Positions 1-13,200 are shown, counted from the first letter of the stretch. The stretch is DNA of 64,000 bases from Cheilinus undulatus (GCF_018320785.1 NC_054866.1:38851000-38914999), one strand, 5' to 3'. Translations and numbers: made by a program. Notes: generated from the letters alone by a model not told the origin.

Positions 1-3000
1 TTTTAGCATTAAAAATATCATTTGGGTTAAAGAGCTTCTACATATTGGTGTATTAGCCATTGCAGAAACATAAAAAATGATTTTGGTAATTACCAATACT
101 GTTAATTTAGGGCAGCTGTGGCATAAACCTTACTTTGGTTAGGGTTAGGGTGGTCTAATAAATTTGTTAAGCACTGTACATAAAAATTTTGCATTCAGTA
201 AGAGGCAGAGCAGGACAGAACAGCCATCTCCACCACCCAAATACAGCTTCATTTAGGGGGCAACACTCATAATCCATTTTAAATTTACTGTATGCTTCAT
301 TTGCTGAAACAGTTGGTTTTCCTTTTCTCAAAAGTGCATGGAATGCCGTTTTTTATTTGAATTGCTTTGAGATTTAGACAACAGCTGCAAAGACCAATGG
401 ATTTATTGATTAGTGTTCAACCACGACTTAATGGGTTTTGGGCTATACTTGAAAAACCTAGCTTTACCAGATCCTGATTCCTACATGAGAATAGTCCCAT
501 TTTCTTTATTTGTTCTAACCAGTAAACTAATTATCTTGGGTTCTGGATAAAACAAGACATCTGAGGACCTTATCGGGATTTTAGAATTATTGATATCAAT
601 TATTAAACATTTTCAGTCAATTCAAAGACCAAACAACTCATCCTTTTGAGTGAAGATTAATCGACAGATTATCCATCTGAGGTAATATGCCTTATCAGCA
701 GTTGCAGCTCTGGTTTGATAGCCAGACGTCTCTATAGGTTCACGGACAACATAGAGTTGTATTGATATAACACAACAGAAAAGCAGTCGGAGAATGATAA
801 TTACAATAGGTTTTTTTTTGTATTGTGTAAAAGAAAAAAAGGACCAACTCCTTCTTCACCCAAAGGTCACAATCTGCTCTCTTCATGAGCATTTTTATCA
901 GACTGAACAAGAACAACAGCTCTCAACTGCAGATCTCTGGCTTCCTGATGAACAAGATGTGACTTTACTTTCCTCCAGACTTCTAAATCTTGCTAAATCA
1001 AACTAACCATGAACACCATCATTCTATATGGAAAAATGACTTCTACCATCACCAAACATCCGGTCTACTCAATCTAACAGAAGCTTACTTTAAGGGTTTG
1101 TAACACAAAGGTGACAAAACAAGAGATAAAGACATCACAAGACTTCCTCTTTGGTGTCAGATAATAAGAGTCTCTCTGAGGATAGCTCAGTCCACCTTAA
1201 GATAAAACAAAGACCGTCTTTCTAAGAGCCTAAACACAGACTGCAGTGTTCAGCAGATTGTAAGACGATGAGATGGAGGTGGAGGTGCTGGAGGGTAGGA
1301 GGGGGGTCGGTTCAGACTCATCATCCCAAACCCTGAGACCCATACAGACTCGGTCAACCCTAGGGGTAAAAACACAGACAGGATGGGGAGGCAGGGGCTT
1401 GACCCTCACCAACAACATGAAAGAATTTAACACCAAATCCTAGGGCTGGATGAGAAATCACTATTCTGTTGTTGATGCAATGGAAGCGAGCAAAGGTATG
1501 AATGAAATCAATTAAGTTACTGATGTAAGTGAGCAATGCTTTCACACACAGCAGCATGAGTGCTTTTTAACTGCTGAACAGTCTTGGATATAAAGCCACT
1601 GTTTTGATGCAGTCTGAAAAACTCAACTGCATGCTTTAACTATTTCTAGGGACAGGGATCCCCAGCCTCTGGCACTGTTATTTTGGAGGTTTTGGGCTGA
1701 AAAGTTTGGGCAACCCTGCTAGAAGCTTCCCTTAGACTAATTCGGTAGCAAAAACTAAGATGTTTAGGATTTACGACGCTGAATCAAGCTTCACAGTCAG
1801 GGCCTTTCTGTGCAGAGTTTGCATGTTCTTCCCGTGCACACGTGTGCTCTCTCTGAGTACGCCCGCTCCTCCTCACCACCAAATTCTTGCTTGTTAGGCT
1901 AATTGGTGGCTCTGAATTGCTCGTAGGTGTGAGTGTGAGGGTGTCTGGTTGTTTGTCTCTATATGTCAGCACTGTGATTGAGAGACCAGTCCAGGGTGTG
2001 CCCCACCTCTTGCCCAGTGAAAGCTGGGATAGGCTCCAGCCCTCGGCGACCCTGAATCAAGAGAAATAACTGTTGCGGCACATGTGTGACTGTTGTCCTC
2101 GATGCTGACAACTCGGGTAGGGGTCCTTTTTCCTCTTGACGTTACCATGCTTTCTCTCTAACCCCAGTTTTTGACTCTGTCAACCACTCTACCTGAAGAC
2201 AAGACATAGAGCCCTATAATAAATCTAAAAATAAGAGATTATGTTGCATATAGCCACAGCTAAAAATGTTTCTTTTTGTTAGTATTGCACTTCATACAGT
2301 CATCTCAACACTGAACATTGTTTTTGCAGATCACAATAAATATAGTATGATCACCATGCCAGTTCTGATCATTAAGAATGCATGATATTAGGAGTATAAC
2401 ACCAAAAGAAGTGATAAAAACATCACTTTCAACATCTGTATTGGCCCTCATTTTCATTATTTGCATCTTTATTAATTGCCCATACCTAAGCCTACCTCAA
2501 CTCAATTGCATCTACTTGGGATCTGTGTTTTTCATATTGAAAAATATATTGCAATGCCCCTTATGTCTGTTTTGTCTTTCCTAACTAAATCCCCTTCATC
2601 TCAAAATTAAAGCAAAATTTAGGGCAAAAATCAGCAAAGGAACACAATCCTGTTAATTTGCATCACTGCAGGCCTAATTTCCAGACTAATAGACACCTAT
2701 CCTATTAACACCTGCATGGCTGATCACAACAACAAAAGATCCTTAGTCATTGTGTTGACACAGAGGCTCACAATGCTCAAGATCCATCCACAGAGGAGAA
2801 ACAACACCTGCAACTCCGAGGAGGGGAATCCAGCCATGCAGGCGTTGTTTACCAGGGCCCATGCACTGTCATGGTCATTGTGTGGCTGCGAGAAACTCTA
2901 AGTTAGGGTAAAAATAACCTGCTGTGGAAAGGTGAGGAGGACACACCTACATGCACATCCTTTATTTACTGTTGCTCGACCGAAACTAGACAAGGCTGCA

Positions 3001-3078
3001 CCGTGCAGTCTCTGGTATCGCCTGCAGAGGAACTGTGGATTATGTCATTCAATAAATGGACATGCATTGTGATCGTAC
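1..3078 (-). other. traf4: traf4 intron 1 (partial)
   Basis: Sequence downstream of the traf4 exon 1 splice donor on the minus strand. I looked for the next TRAF4 exon (rest of the RING finger) and did not see it, so the intron appears to be longer than 3 kb and the remaining exons lie outside the window. It holds a SINE-like repeat (about 1795-2068) and a very short repeat piece near 1650-1720 whose ends are weakly inverted copies of each other. No other gene is visible. Confidence 0.6.
1795..2068 (+). repeat. Teleost SINE-like repeat, 5' truncated
   Basis: This stretch matches, with drift, the downstream half of the repeat at 33686-33982: shared blocks include 'cttgttaggctaattggt', 'gaccagtccagggtgt' and 'agctgggataggctccagc'. 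The tRNA-like head with its B box is absent here, so the copy is 5' truncated, as is usual for retroposed copies. It lies in traf4 intron 1. The assignment to a SINE rests on the fuller copy at 33.7 kb. Confidence 0.6.
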
Positions 3079-3221
3079 CTTAGAAATTCTTGCAGACAGG
3101 TGTCACAGAAGCGATGTCCACAGGTAGAGACTTGGACAGGCTCCCGCATCGCCTTGCTGCAGAGCGGACACTGGAAGCGCCTCTTTGGCTTCTCCAGAAA
3201 CTTGTAATCAAAGCCGGGCAT
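3079..3221 (-). CDS. traf4: TNF receptor-associated factor 4, first coding exon (partial gene)
   Basis: TRAF4 is a RING/TRAF-type zinc-finger adaptor and E3 ubiquitin ligase acting at cell junctions and in signalling. Only exon 1 is in the window: 47 codons plus two bases, starting MPGFDYKFLEKPKRR, the characteristic TRAF4 N-terminus. The first RING half is visible, with zinc ligands C18, C21, C34, H36, C39 and C42. The start codon at 3221-3219 has G at -3. The exon ends at a clean donor (AAG then GTACGA) in phase 2; the next exon is beyond the left edge. Its neighbour on the right is nek8 on the same strand, as in the mammalian NEK8-TRAF4 order. Fish can carry traf4a and traf4b; this exon alone does not say which this is. 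Confidence 0.93.
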
Positions 3222-3700
3222 CGCTGCAGCTTCCGTCGGTCAGTCTTTATCAGGTTAAAGGTACAAATGTCCACTGATGTCTCCCCCTCCCCCTGAAAAC
3301 GGGGCTATTTATTAGCTGCACTGCCGTTTTAAGCCGATGAGGGGTTCATATCACGTCCCTTCCTTCCGCCACCGCCGACAGATCGGGATTTAATAAAGGA
3401 GACGCGTCCTCCTCCTCCTCCTTTTCCCCCAGTTTCTCCTCCTCCTCCTGTAGCCCGGAGAATGACGGCAACAAAGGAGCGACTCTGTCCAGGAAAGGCT
3501 GCAGAAATGCGCACAGATTCCTCCTCACCGTCTCTGTGTATGTGCAGGTTTACAGCGCAGAGGTGACGGAGGCCGTGTGTGGCCCTCTCCTCCTCGGTGG
3601 ATGCAGTACTGACACACTGAGCACAATGCACAACCCCTCCGTCTGTTTAGGTGCTCCGAGTCCCGCCTCCTCCCTCTGTGCAGGAGGAGTCAAGAAGCTG
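3222..3700 (-). promoter_or_regulatory. traf4: traf4 5' UTR / promoter region, CpG- and CTC-rich
   Basis: Upstream of the traf4 start the sequence turns GC- and CpG-rich compared with its AT-rich surroundings. On the plus strand it carries a CTC/CCT polypyrimidine stretch (about 3405-3450). This is typical of a vertebrate CpG promoter with its 5' UTR. Open frames cross it (for example 3329-3631 minus) but they are biased low-complexity sequence. The transcription start cannot be fixed from sequence. Confidence 0.5.
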
Positions 3701-3799
3701 AGACGATCACATTCACCAATTCATCCCTTGTTTCATCTCGATTTATGGGCTTTTTACTGGCCGTTTTGGCCTTCTTTTGTCTGCAGAGGCTTAAAATAA

Positions 3800-6480
3800 G
3801 GCGCAATATTTGTATCTAATAGCCATAATATGCACCGCCAATGTATCTGTTAAACAAAATAAATCCACACAAAATAATCATGATTAAAATTTATTACACA
3901 TTAATACTCATTTTCATTAAAGCTGAGCAGTAGAAGTGGGTTAATGTGAAGGTTTAAATCATATAATGTCCTACTAATGAAGAATACAGCTCAGTCAGAG
4001 GTGACAGGCGCCCCCTGGTGGTGAAGCACACACACATACTCAAAATGAAGAAATGTGATATATTCTTCATTAATGCATTTAAATGTCTTTAACACGTTAA
4101 AAACTAACACCTGACTTATATTTTCTCATTCTTGGTTAAAAAAAATCCATGTGTGGTGTTATGACACTTAAAAAAACAACACGTTCAAATATAGACACTC
4201 ATCCACGCACAGATCATTTTTCACCTGCCTGTTGCCACAGGATTACATCATCATTACATCATCATAGAGGACAACAATCATAAACGATCCAAGCCCCCAG
4301 ACAAGGTGTGAACTCATCCTAAATAACAGGTAGTCACTTAAAAATCAGAGATAAATCCATATTAATCTAGGTTATGATAGAAAATATAATACATGTTAAT
4401 GACAGCAGATGACATCACCTTTGTCAAATGACAGATTAATGTGAGATTGATATATTTGTTAACTAGATACAGGTTATTCATTTCTAGTTGCTGACTTGTT
4501 GCTTGCTTTATTTTGAAGGTACTAGTCATGATAAATGTTTTGTGTTTCACATTAGCAGCTTCATTGTACCTACATTATATATCCCACCATATATCACTCC
4601 TCAGCTTGTGTAAAATAGATTGCCACATTCAGGGTGTTTGTGACCAAATGGCAGAATTTAAATACAAATGAAAAAATTATATACATTAAAATTTTTCCAA
4701 CTTCTTTTGCATTGATTGCTAAATGTAATTACTTAAATGTAAGGACTTTTCTTGTGCTAAAAGGTTTTTGTTGATTGACTCAAGACAAAAAGTTTCAAGA
4801 GTGTGACTAAAACTAAAGAGCATCTTAATCTATAGACTGAAGTTACATTTAACAGCTGCAAAATTAACACTGTGCTGCTGCAAGATGCTTTTTTGGATAA
4901 TCAAATTGTATTTTGATGCTGTTGTAGCCCTTCTGGCCCCTTATTTACTTCAAAAATACACTTCTTCATTATTGAAGGTAATCTAGAGGTGTAATTTATA
5001 TTTGATGTACACCTATAATTACTATATCTTGAGGTCCCAGGCAGTTCATTGGACATGCACATACAAAAAATGTGTCACAAGATTGTTTTATCTTGCAGCT
5101 TCGACAACAGAGGATGAAAGACAACATTTGAGGAATATATAAACAAAAAACAAGAAATTCGTTATGAAATGGCAAAAAAGTGTGATACGGTACTAAATTT
5201 TGTATTCCATTACATTCAGGAGTAAAACTGATCTATGAACACATCATTTAGCAAAGTTAGACCATAAGAACATCACGTATAAGGAATAATATAATATGAC
5301 AGTATCATTATAAACTAGAAAAGCACTTGGAGGGCACAGACCTCCTGGATTCCTGGATCCAGACAGTGATCCAGATCACTCCCAAAATCTAATCACTTCT
5401 TCCTTATGCCATTTCTGACATTTCCTGAAAATTTCATCAAAATCTGTTCATAACTTTTTGAGTTATGTTGCTAACAAACTAACAAACAAACCAACCCTGC
5501 CGATCACATTCAGCCAAATAAAACAGGCAGGACTGTACAGGATCTTTTCAAAATGCCGTGAGCAGCCCAAAATGCTAGCAGCATGAAGTAACTTCACCCC
5601 CTCTGCACCTGAAAGCAGCTGAAGCATAGTAGAACACAGCCATGTGCATTCAAGAATACCCAAGGGCATAATTACATATTTAAAGAATTTTTGAAACATT
5701 ACGTTGATTTCAGCATACATTTAATTAAATAGTTTTCATTTTACACTTTACGAATTTCATATTCTATATTTTCATAAAATGGGTAAAATACACAACATGA
5801 AATCATTTAAAAATATTCTGTTTTTTGGAAGGCATCTGGCGACCCCCTCTGTGTCTCACAGCCCTGGAGGCTCCAGACCCCCACGCTGAGAACCACTGCT
5901 CTATTGAATGTAAAAACTTTGTGAAGCTGGACTCTGAATAGTAACAGAGTTTGTTTGAAGAGTTGTACTTTTAGTAAGAAATGAAAGATCTTCTCCAACC
6001 ATACATCATATAAATAAAGTTTACACTATACATAATTAAAGGCACTTTATATTGAAAATCACTGTATACACATTTTAGGGAGTTAAATACAGAATCCTCC
6101 AGAAAACTGCAATTACTGAATCTTCTAACCCAATCGATGCTTAATCTTGACCATCGATGGTGCAGTGATGAGTTCCTACAGATTAATCAAAACGATGGTG
6201 TGCCAGTTTAGTACCACAGGTCAGACTTCAGCAGGTGGACTCTCTCTATAATTTACCTCTCACATTCATTTGTCAACCCCAATAACACTAAATCTCAAAT
6301 ATAAGTGAAAAACTGATGCATCTTGAAAAATAACTTGCTGTGCAGAATATTCACCACAACAAAGAGAAGGAGCCTACACCCTGTCTGCAAACACTTTCTC
6401 CTAACATTCCTAGAATACAATTTGTCACACTTAATAAATGCCAGAGTAGATGATTCATGTAACCTGCATCTTGATTTACA
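3800..6480. other. Intergenic traf4-nek8, no gene seen
   Basis: AT-rich sequence with no conserved exon. It contains a dispersed repeat at about 5335-5510 that ends in a run of 'aacaaac' units, a form common at the 3' end of fish non-LTR repeats. Near 5825-5905 there is a short block ('ccagacccccacgctgaga') resembling the end of a hAT-type repeat. Nothing else could be supported. Confidence 0.45.
5335..5510 (+). repeat. Dispersed repeat with AAC-rich tail (LINE 3' end-like)
   Basis: The block reads through 'catcaaaatctgttcataac' and 'tttttgagttatgttgctaa' into 'caaactaacaaacaaaccaa'. I recognise this as a common teleost dispersed repeat terminus, probably the 3' end of a non-LTR element; the family is not fixed. 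It is non-coding. Confidence 0.4.
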
Positions 6481-6484
6481 GCTG

Positions 6485-7221
6485 TTTATTAGGTTAAACT
6501 GCTTCTTCAACAAATGAAGGGATCAGTGAATGAGTGAACCAGGGAGTGATTCTGGACACAGTAAGAGTCAGTAAGTCTTTAAAAAAAACCTTCAGTTGAG
6601 CTCCAAACAACAGGCTGTAATCTGTTCTGAACTCTGCTGCTGAGTTGCAAACATTCAAGGATTAATCCAATAAAAGCACAATGTGACCAATGACGATGTG
6701 ATCAAGATTAACGTGTTTGCTTCACTTGACTGATGTCTTACTAGACTCTCAAGTGGATTCCATTCATTTCCTCTCTGTGCTTTGTATCATCTCATTCATC
6801 AGCGGATTAGCAGAGCTCAAACCAGTTTGACTTTTTCTGGCCTTTATCATGCTAAGCCTGCACGTGGCAGAAGACAATGGCTGACCATATAAAAGCTGCA
6901 TAACGACGACTTCCAGTAACCCTGCTTCAGTGGTAACTGTCCTCCAGCTCACCTGTTGTGAGATACACCTGCTGCAGCATGCCTTTATATCTACTGTGCT
7001 TCTGATATCAAACCATTCAATGAAAAAAACATTCATCCTGAAGGAGGAGGGGAAAAAAGCTAGAGGGGAAGAGAGAGCGAAAATGTGAGGTCGCAGCTGC
7101 AGTGTGAAAGGGAATCTTTGAAGTGCAGCACAGATGGGACTTTGGCAGGAGTTACTCAGAGGAAGCGGTCCTTCTCCTCACGCCACCGCCAGACTTCATG
7201 GTGAATGCAGAGAGGGTCAAA
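6485..7221 (-). other. nek8: nek8 3' UTR (probable)
   Basis: This sequence follows the nek8 stop codon (7224-7222). The first canonical AATAAA on the minus strand that I found is at 6490-6485, about 730 nt downstream, and is the candidate polyadenylation signal. The 3' end is not otherwise supported. Confidence 0.4.
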
Positions 7222-10200
7222 TCATCTCGGTACAGGCTCCTCAAGCAGAGCTGAAACAAGAGGGAGAAAGAGGTGAAATGTTAAAAAAGCTGATATAATT
7301 GATTTATTGATTAGCTGAGAGAAAATGACATGACAAACACTACGTTTGATGTCATCTTTTCATAAATGACACTTAACAGTTGTTACTCAGTCTGTTTGAC
7401 TTACACAGTTAGGTCAAGCTACAGTTATAGCTGGTTAAGTATATTTAACTGGACTACATTCCTCATGTTAGTAAACATACACAGCAGAGGAATTGATTTA
7501 TTAATGGGAGCATGTCTGCTTCTCCTACAATTGGATGGGAATATGCTCAATTTTAGTTTTCTACTATAGACCTTCATTCAGCTAATAATGCTAACAAGTT
7601 AGCTCACAACTAATATGTTGAATGGTGAAAAGACAAACTTCACAGGCATACATTTGAACATACTTTGATTTACTTTTGGTACAAATGAGATAAACAGCAT
7701 GTGTCTAGTTTACATGACAACCAAACCTAGATAACGCAAATCCTACTACATTAAACATTTATGCTGTTCTACGGAAACTGTGGAGCATGAACTGATTGCC
7801 TCGTTTAGTCTGGTCTGATTAAGGTGTATACATCAAGGGTGGGCAACTGGCAGCCCAGGGGCCACATGCGGCCCTTCCTCCTCGCTAACTGCAGTACACA
7901 AGTCCATTTCAAATATCAAAAAAGTTGTTAACTTGAGGAAAATGTGACAAAAAATCTAACTTGAGAGCATAAAAAATAAAGGTTTTTCTGAATAATCTTT
8001 TGAAGCTGTTATTTGCTCTTTGCCAGAGATTTCAGAATGGCTTTAATTGTTTTTGTAAAGCCTTTTATAAAGCATTACCAAAATGCATTTGAAATAAAAA
8101 GAATGAAAGTGAACTCTACTTTGACAGCTTATAGTTTCTTCATTACACTGAAAAAGTAGCTAAAATTAGCTTTAGGTTTAAGGGTGGAATGCCCTCTCCA
8201 GGTTGGGAATGAGATCCTGCCCCAAGTGGAGGAGTTCAAGTATCTCGGGGTCTTGTTCACGAGTGAGGGAAGAATGGAGCGGGAGATCAAAAGGTGGACT
8301 GGTGCAGCATCGGCAGTGATGCAGTCTCTGCATCGGTCTGTCATGGTGAAGAAAGAGCTGAGTCGAAAGGTGAAGCTCTCGATTTACTGGTCGATCCATG
8401 TTCCTACCCTCACCCATGGTCATGAGCTGTTGGTTGTGACTGAAAAAGCAAGATCATGGATACAGGCAGCTGAAATGAGTTTCCTCCGCAGGGTGTCTGG
8501 GCTCTCCCTTAGAGATAGGGTGAGAAGCTTGGCCATCCAAGAGAGACTCGCGTTGAGAGGAGCCAGATGAGATGGCCCGAGTATCTGGTCCGGATGCCTC
8601 CTGGACGCCTCCCTGGTGAGATGTTCCAGGCAGGTCCCACTGGGAGAAGGCCCCGGGGAAGACCCAGGACACGCTGGAAAGACTATGTCACTCGGCTGGC
8701 CTGGGAATGCCTTGGGATCCCCCGGGAAGAGCTGGACGAAGTGGCTGGGGAGAGGGAAGTCTGGGCTTCCCTGCTTAGGCTGCTGCTCCAGCAACCTGAT
8801 CTCGGATAAGTGGAGGAAGATGGATGGATGGATGGTTTTTTTGAGCTCATTAAATTCATTCATTATTACATTTGAGTTAAAAACAATGAATGATGGTATA
8901 ATACATTCTGATGAAGCTTTCATATTTGTTCTTTTGTTAGCACCTTTTTTAAAAGGGGTCCTACCTACCTTGTCATTTCATGGTGTAAGTGGTAATTATG
9001 TAGTAATTTCACAGTAAGAAATAACAAGGACCCTAGTTATCAGGAATAATGTGGTAATTATCTAGTAGTAGGTTAGAATTTTACCAAGCAATAACTTAAT
9101 AATATTAAAGAAGTATTTACCTAGTAATAATGCACTAATTATCAAGTAGTTTCTTGTAATATTGTGACAATTTTCAGGTAATGAGGTGGTATTTTACCCT
9201 AACCCTCATAATATTTTGGCTATTCTCTGGTAATTATGTGGTATTTTATCAAATGATTTCTTAGAAAGAGGATGATAAATTTCAATGTAATTGGCTTAAT
9301 ACTTCCCCAGTAGTTTCTTTGTTTTGGCCCACTAAATTAAAGTCAGTCCTCCGGAAATAATTTCATGTAACTTATAGGGATAGGGAGTTAGGGTGGGTAT
9401 AAATAACAACCTAATTACCAGAGAAAGCCACAATATTAGAAGAAGTCACTGGATAATTAATACATTATTACCAGGTAAACACTTCCTTAACGTAACTATA
9501 TTCCTGAGTTATTGCTTCATAAAATGCCTACTTATTGCTAGGTAATTACCACTTTATTCTTGAGAAATTACTAGATTATCCCAACTTCTTACTATAAATT
9601 CACTAGTTAATAAGGGCCCTCTAAAAAGTGCTAGTTCTTTTTGTTTATTTATAAGTTATTCTAAACATCTAATTAAGTGGCCCCTATGCTTTGGCCCTCT
9701 TGCAGTAAGGTTAAAATGAATGATAACCAAAGTTGCCCATCTCTGGTATAAATGTGTAAATTTTCAACTGCATCTTCTATGTGTATTAATCGAACTTTGA
9801 GTAAGTTGATTCAGCATGATTTCAGACTTAAATGTTCACATGGCTTGTAAAAGTCCACTTTTAGTTGGATTGAAACTATGACTTTTTCTAATTGCATGTA
9901 AACATACAAACAGAGGGTTTGATAAAACAAGGAATCTAAAGATGTCGAAACCAATTCTGAAAACGTAATAGGGATTTTTTCGTTTCTTTGCACCTGTTCG
10001 ACCAAACAATTATTCAATTAACTGAGCATATAATCAGCAAATAATTCTTCATACGTGTCTTCACACAACCTCTGTTGTTGTGACTGTTAACCAATTTTTC
10101 CAATAATGAGGCCGATATTGGCTCAAGGTTAATTAAATGCCATCACAAGCTTGTTAACTATCAATACAAAACAGGCTCCTCACTATAGCATGGCTGTACA

Positions 10201-13200
10201 GTAAAAGCTGTAGGCAGCACTAGTGTCCTTTTATTATGTCTGCTGTTTTAATCAAACTCCATTAACTGAACTCAGTGATTTGATTCTGATTGTTTAGACC
10301 CTGTTAACAACCTGTTTTAGGTCACGTCCTTGTCCCCTGGTGCAGGTCCTTTCAAAAAGCAGCCCAGCATGCTGTGAGGAAGGATTACCAACATTTCTGT
10401 TATTTATTAAATTGTGGTGCAGTTTAATCTTCTCCAAATCTGCAGCTATTTTCATTTTAGAGTGTAGAGGGACTCTTTAATCCCACCTCCAGTGTTCTTC
10501 AGTTTTCATTGGGTCAGATGGTCACTGTTGGCACAAAGAGGTCCGCACTGCTGCTGGCAACGTTGTTCAGTTAAAACAACAGCCAAAATGAAAAGATGGT
10601 CTGAGTTATTACTTGTGGCCTGCAGCTGATTTTTTTCAAACTTGAGCCTCTGTAAGTGGAAATGCTCAAAGCATGAAACAAGCTTTATCCATCAAAACTG
10701 CAGACCTACAAATGAGTCATTTCACAGGTCCACCTTTTATCATAACGCTTTCCTGAAGTTTAGCTTGTTTCTCATCTTGGGATTAGTCCTCTCTCACTCA
10801 CGACATCACATCATCTCACAGGGTTTTTTACTAAAAGAGTAATGAGCAAAATATTACGTTTCACTGCCAGCAACGTGTTGCCATGACAACAAGCCACTGA
10901 TGTCACCATGAATGGGTGGCTCTCGTCGAGCTGTACCGCCTTCGGTATCCCAGAGTCCTCCTCTTTTCTTCCTAGGCGTCCGCGGGCCCCCTTTCCCCAG
11001 GTGTACACCTCCCCATCTGTGAAGAGAAGCCAGTCAGCATTTGTCCAAATCCACAGCACAAACCTCAGAGTGCATTAATCCACACAAATCTTTCCCTGAC
11101 AGCTCCGTCTCTCCTGCAGTGGGAGTAAAATGTCTCAATCTGAAGGGAGTCAAAGCTGAACAAAGACTTCCCTCTCCAAAGAAAACCTGCAGGCTGACTG
11201 GCACTGCAGGCTTTCTCCCCAGGGAGCCAATCGCTCTCACAGTGTGATATTTTACTATTTAACCCACAGCTTCAAGAACAAAACGCACACTTAACAGGCT
11301 CTATGCTAACTTTTAAAAATGGTTGCCAGGATAGAAATTGGGCATCTGCCTTTTGTTGTTATTGAAACTTAAAATATAGGCATGGGTTTTCCCTCATCTC
11401 ATGTTAAGAATTTAAGGAAACTTGCACTGCAGAAAGCTTTATCTGTCATAAAAATGTTAAAAGCTTTTAAACAGTAACTGACACCTTTCTACCACTTTAC
11501 AAAAGTTTAATCTAAGATGTTATCAGTTACAATGTCCATCCTGAAGCCTTTTTGTACAAGATTGTAGTTGAGAAGGCCTGGGTACAAAATGTAAGCTCTC
11601 AATGAGAGAATTGAGACAGTAAATTTTGGCTGCTTTAGAGGATATATTTAATCTTTTCTATGTTTAAGCTTCAGTGGGAGGTTAAGTCAAGTTATTCTGC
11701 TGTTTTGGGGTCACATAGCTGCTCACAGAGGCTTTTTAAAACTTGGTGACTCTCATTAGAATTCATGAGTGTCCCAGAATCCTTTTCTTTTTTTCTCCAA
11801 AGCAGCTAAACTGCAGATATCTGAGAAATGTTATGAACCCTGCTGCGTTTCCTTGTGCAACTCCTACAACTTCTACAAAGCTCGAGACATCTTTTGTTGG
11901 AGCATGAGATTAACAGAAAGTGAAAAGAAAGAGTTTGTCCTTTTTTTTTTTGAAAAAATGCATCTCAAGACTGCTGCAAAGCAGAAACCATTACTATGCA
12001 AAACCAAAACATCTGCATCACTGATTTTTAAATGCGAGCATGTGTGTATTTGGAATCCATAATTAGACATTTAAATCGTTTTTTGCACGCAGTGAATTTA
12101 AATCCAGCAACAGGAAAATCTCACAACCTTTAAGGCTCTGAATATCTGTTCTAAGAGCATGCATGTGACTTATCAATCTGACTGGTTGGTTGACTTTAAA
12201 TGATGCATTCACATCAAAATTTGCCTTCAAATAAATGCATATGTAGAGCAGGCACATTCACATTCTTCTGCATTATAAAAGCTCTCCTCCCTCACTTTTG
12301 TGTAAAGTTCGATCTGACTAGATTGAAGCTCTAATACGCCAAGCCAAGTGAGGTAAGGGATTAAATTTTCTTTATTGCATGTTGCATTTTTGTTTAAATC
12401 TGAGCTGTCAAATGAAAAAAAAAATCACAATTATAATTGGAATTTCTGTAGTTTATTCTGATTAGTCAGAAAACTATTTTGCATGTAAAACACTTCAGTC
12501 AGGACCACTTTGACAAGAAACACACGATTAGTGATCATAAATACTTTTCTTTATTAGCAATTATTCATTTGTACTTTTTGCTGTTATTTAGATTTGGAGG
12601 TGTGGCTGTTCTGGGACACCCCCCGCACCTTCCACAAGACTACACGAAAGTGTTTAAAGCAACAAGCAGGAACAGCCCACGTTCATGCCTTTCCTGTGTC
12701 GACAAGGAAAGCCTGAGGCAGGGCGAGAAAAAGCTAAAATCCAGAGTAGAGTAGACATCAATTACAGCAGAATGACACTGATTAAGTCAGAAGCAGAATA
12801 AAGGAGGAGCTAGGGTGGGGGAGGGATGCAAAAAGTGGCTTGCATAGGAAGTAGCAAAGCGTAGCCAAGCTAGAGCAGTTTAAATATGGCAGCATGAGTG
12901 CAATTAGTCAGTAGTGTGCTTAGAAAAGTCAGCTGGGCGTCAGCTGGTGAAGGCTTGCGTGAGATCAACTGATCTTAATTATATGAAAGCGCTTGACTCC
13001 GTGGCCTGCCTGAACTACCTCTATATGCTTGATTTTTTGTTTCATTCGGATTTTTGTTGTGTCTAAGAAAGAAAGTTAGGAATCTCATAGGTTAGATCAA
13101 ATATTATGACATAAACCTAATTATGGATTAGTAATTAGGGATTACTGGTGGACTCTTTTTACATCATTGTGGCTGCAGGGAGATGTACTTAGAGGGACAG

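Larger units (their letters stand above)
7834..9745. mobile_element. hAT-type non-autonomous element with nested insertions
   Basis: The ends are inverted copies: caagggtgggcaact at the left and the complement of agttgcccatctctg at the right. They are flanked by 8-bp target duplications gtatacat (7826-7833) and gtataaat (9746-9753), matching at 7 of 8. An 8-bp duplication and this kind of terminus are typical of hAT transposons. Most of the 1.9 kb interior is other elements: a LINE 3' end at about 8186-8835 and an inverted-repeat element at 8938-9633. No hAT transposase is visible. It lies in the last intron of nek8. Confidence 0.75.

Noticed and set aside
139-151. Two telomere-like GGTTAG repeats
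   Set aside because: Only two units; too short to indicate an interstitial telomere.
1650-1720. Short hAT-like MITE with CAGGGAT and GCAACCCTG ends
   Set aside because: The ends are weakly complementary and the flanking 8-mers do not align; not enough to annotate as an element.
3329-3631. 100-codon minus-strand frame upstream of traf4
   Set aside because: It lies in the CTC/CpG-rich leader and has biased composition (runs of E, G); no family resemblance.
8420-8923. 167-codon minus-strand frame
   Set aside because: It is the antisense of the LINE reverse-transcriptase remnant.
10811-10857. Open read-through after nek8 exon 14 as the protein C-terminus
   Set aside because: A donor at 10857 and an acceptor at 7251 restore a NEK8-like ending in frame; the read-through residues are not NEK8-like.
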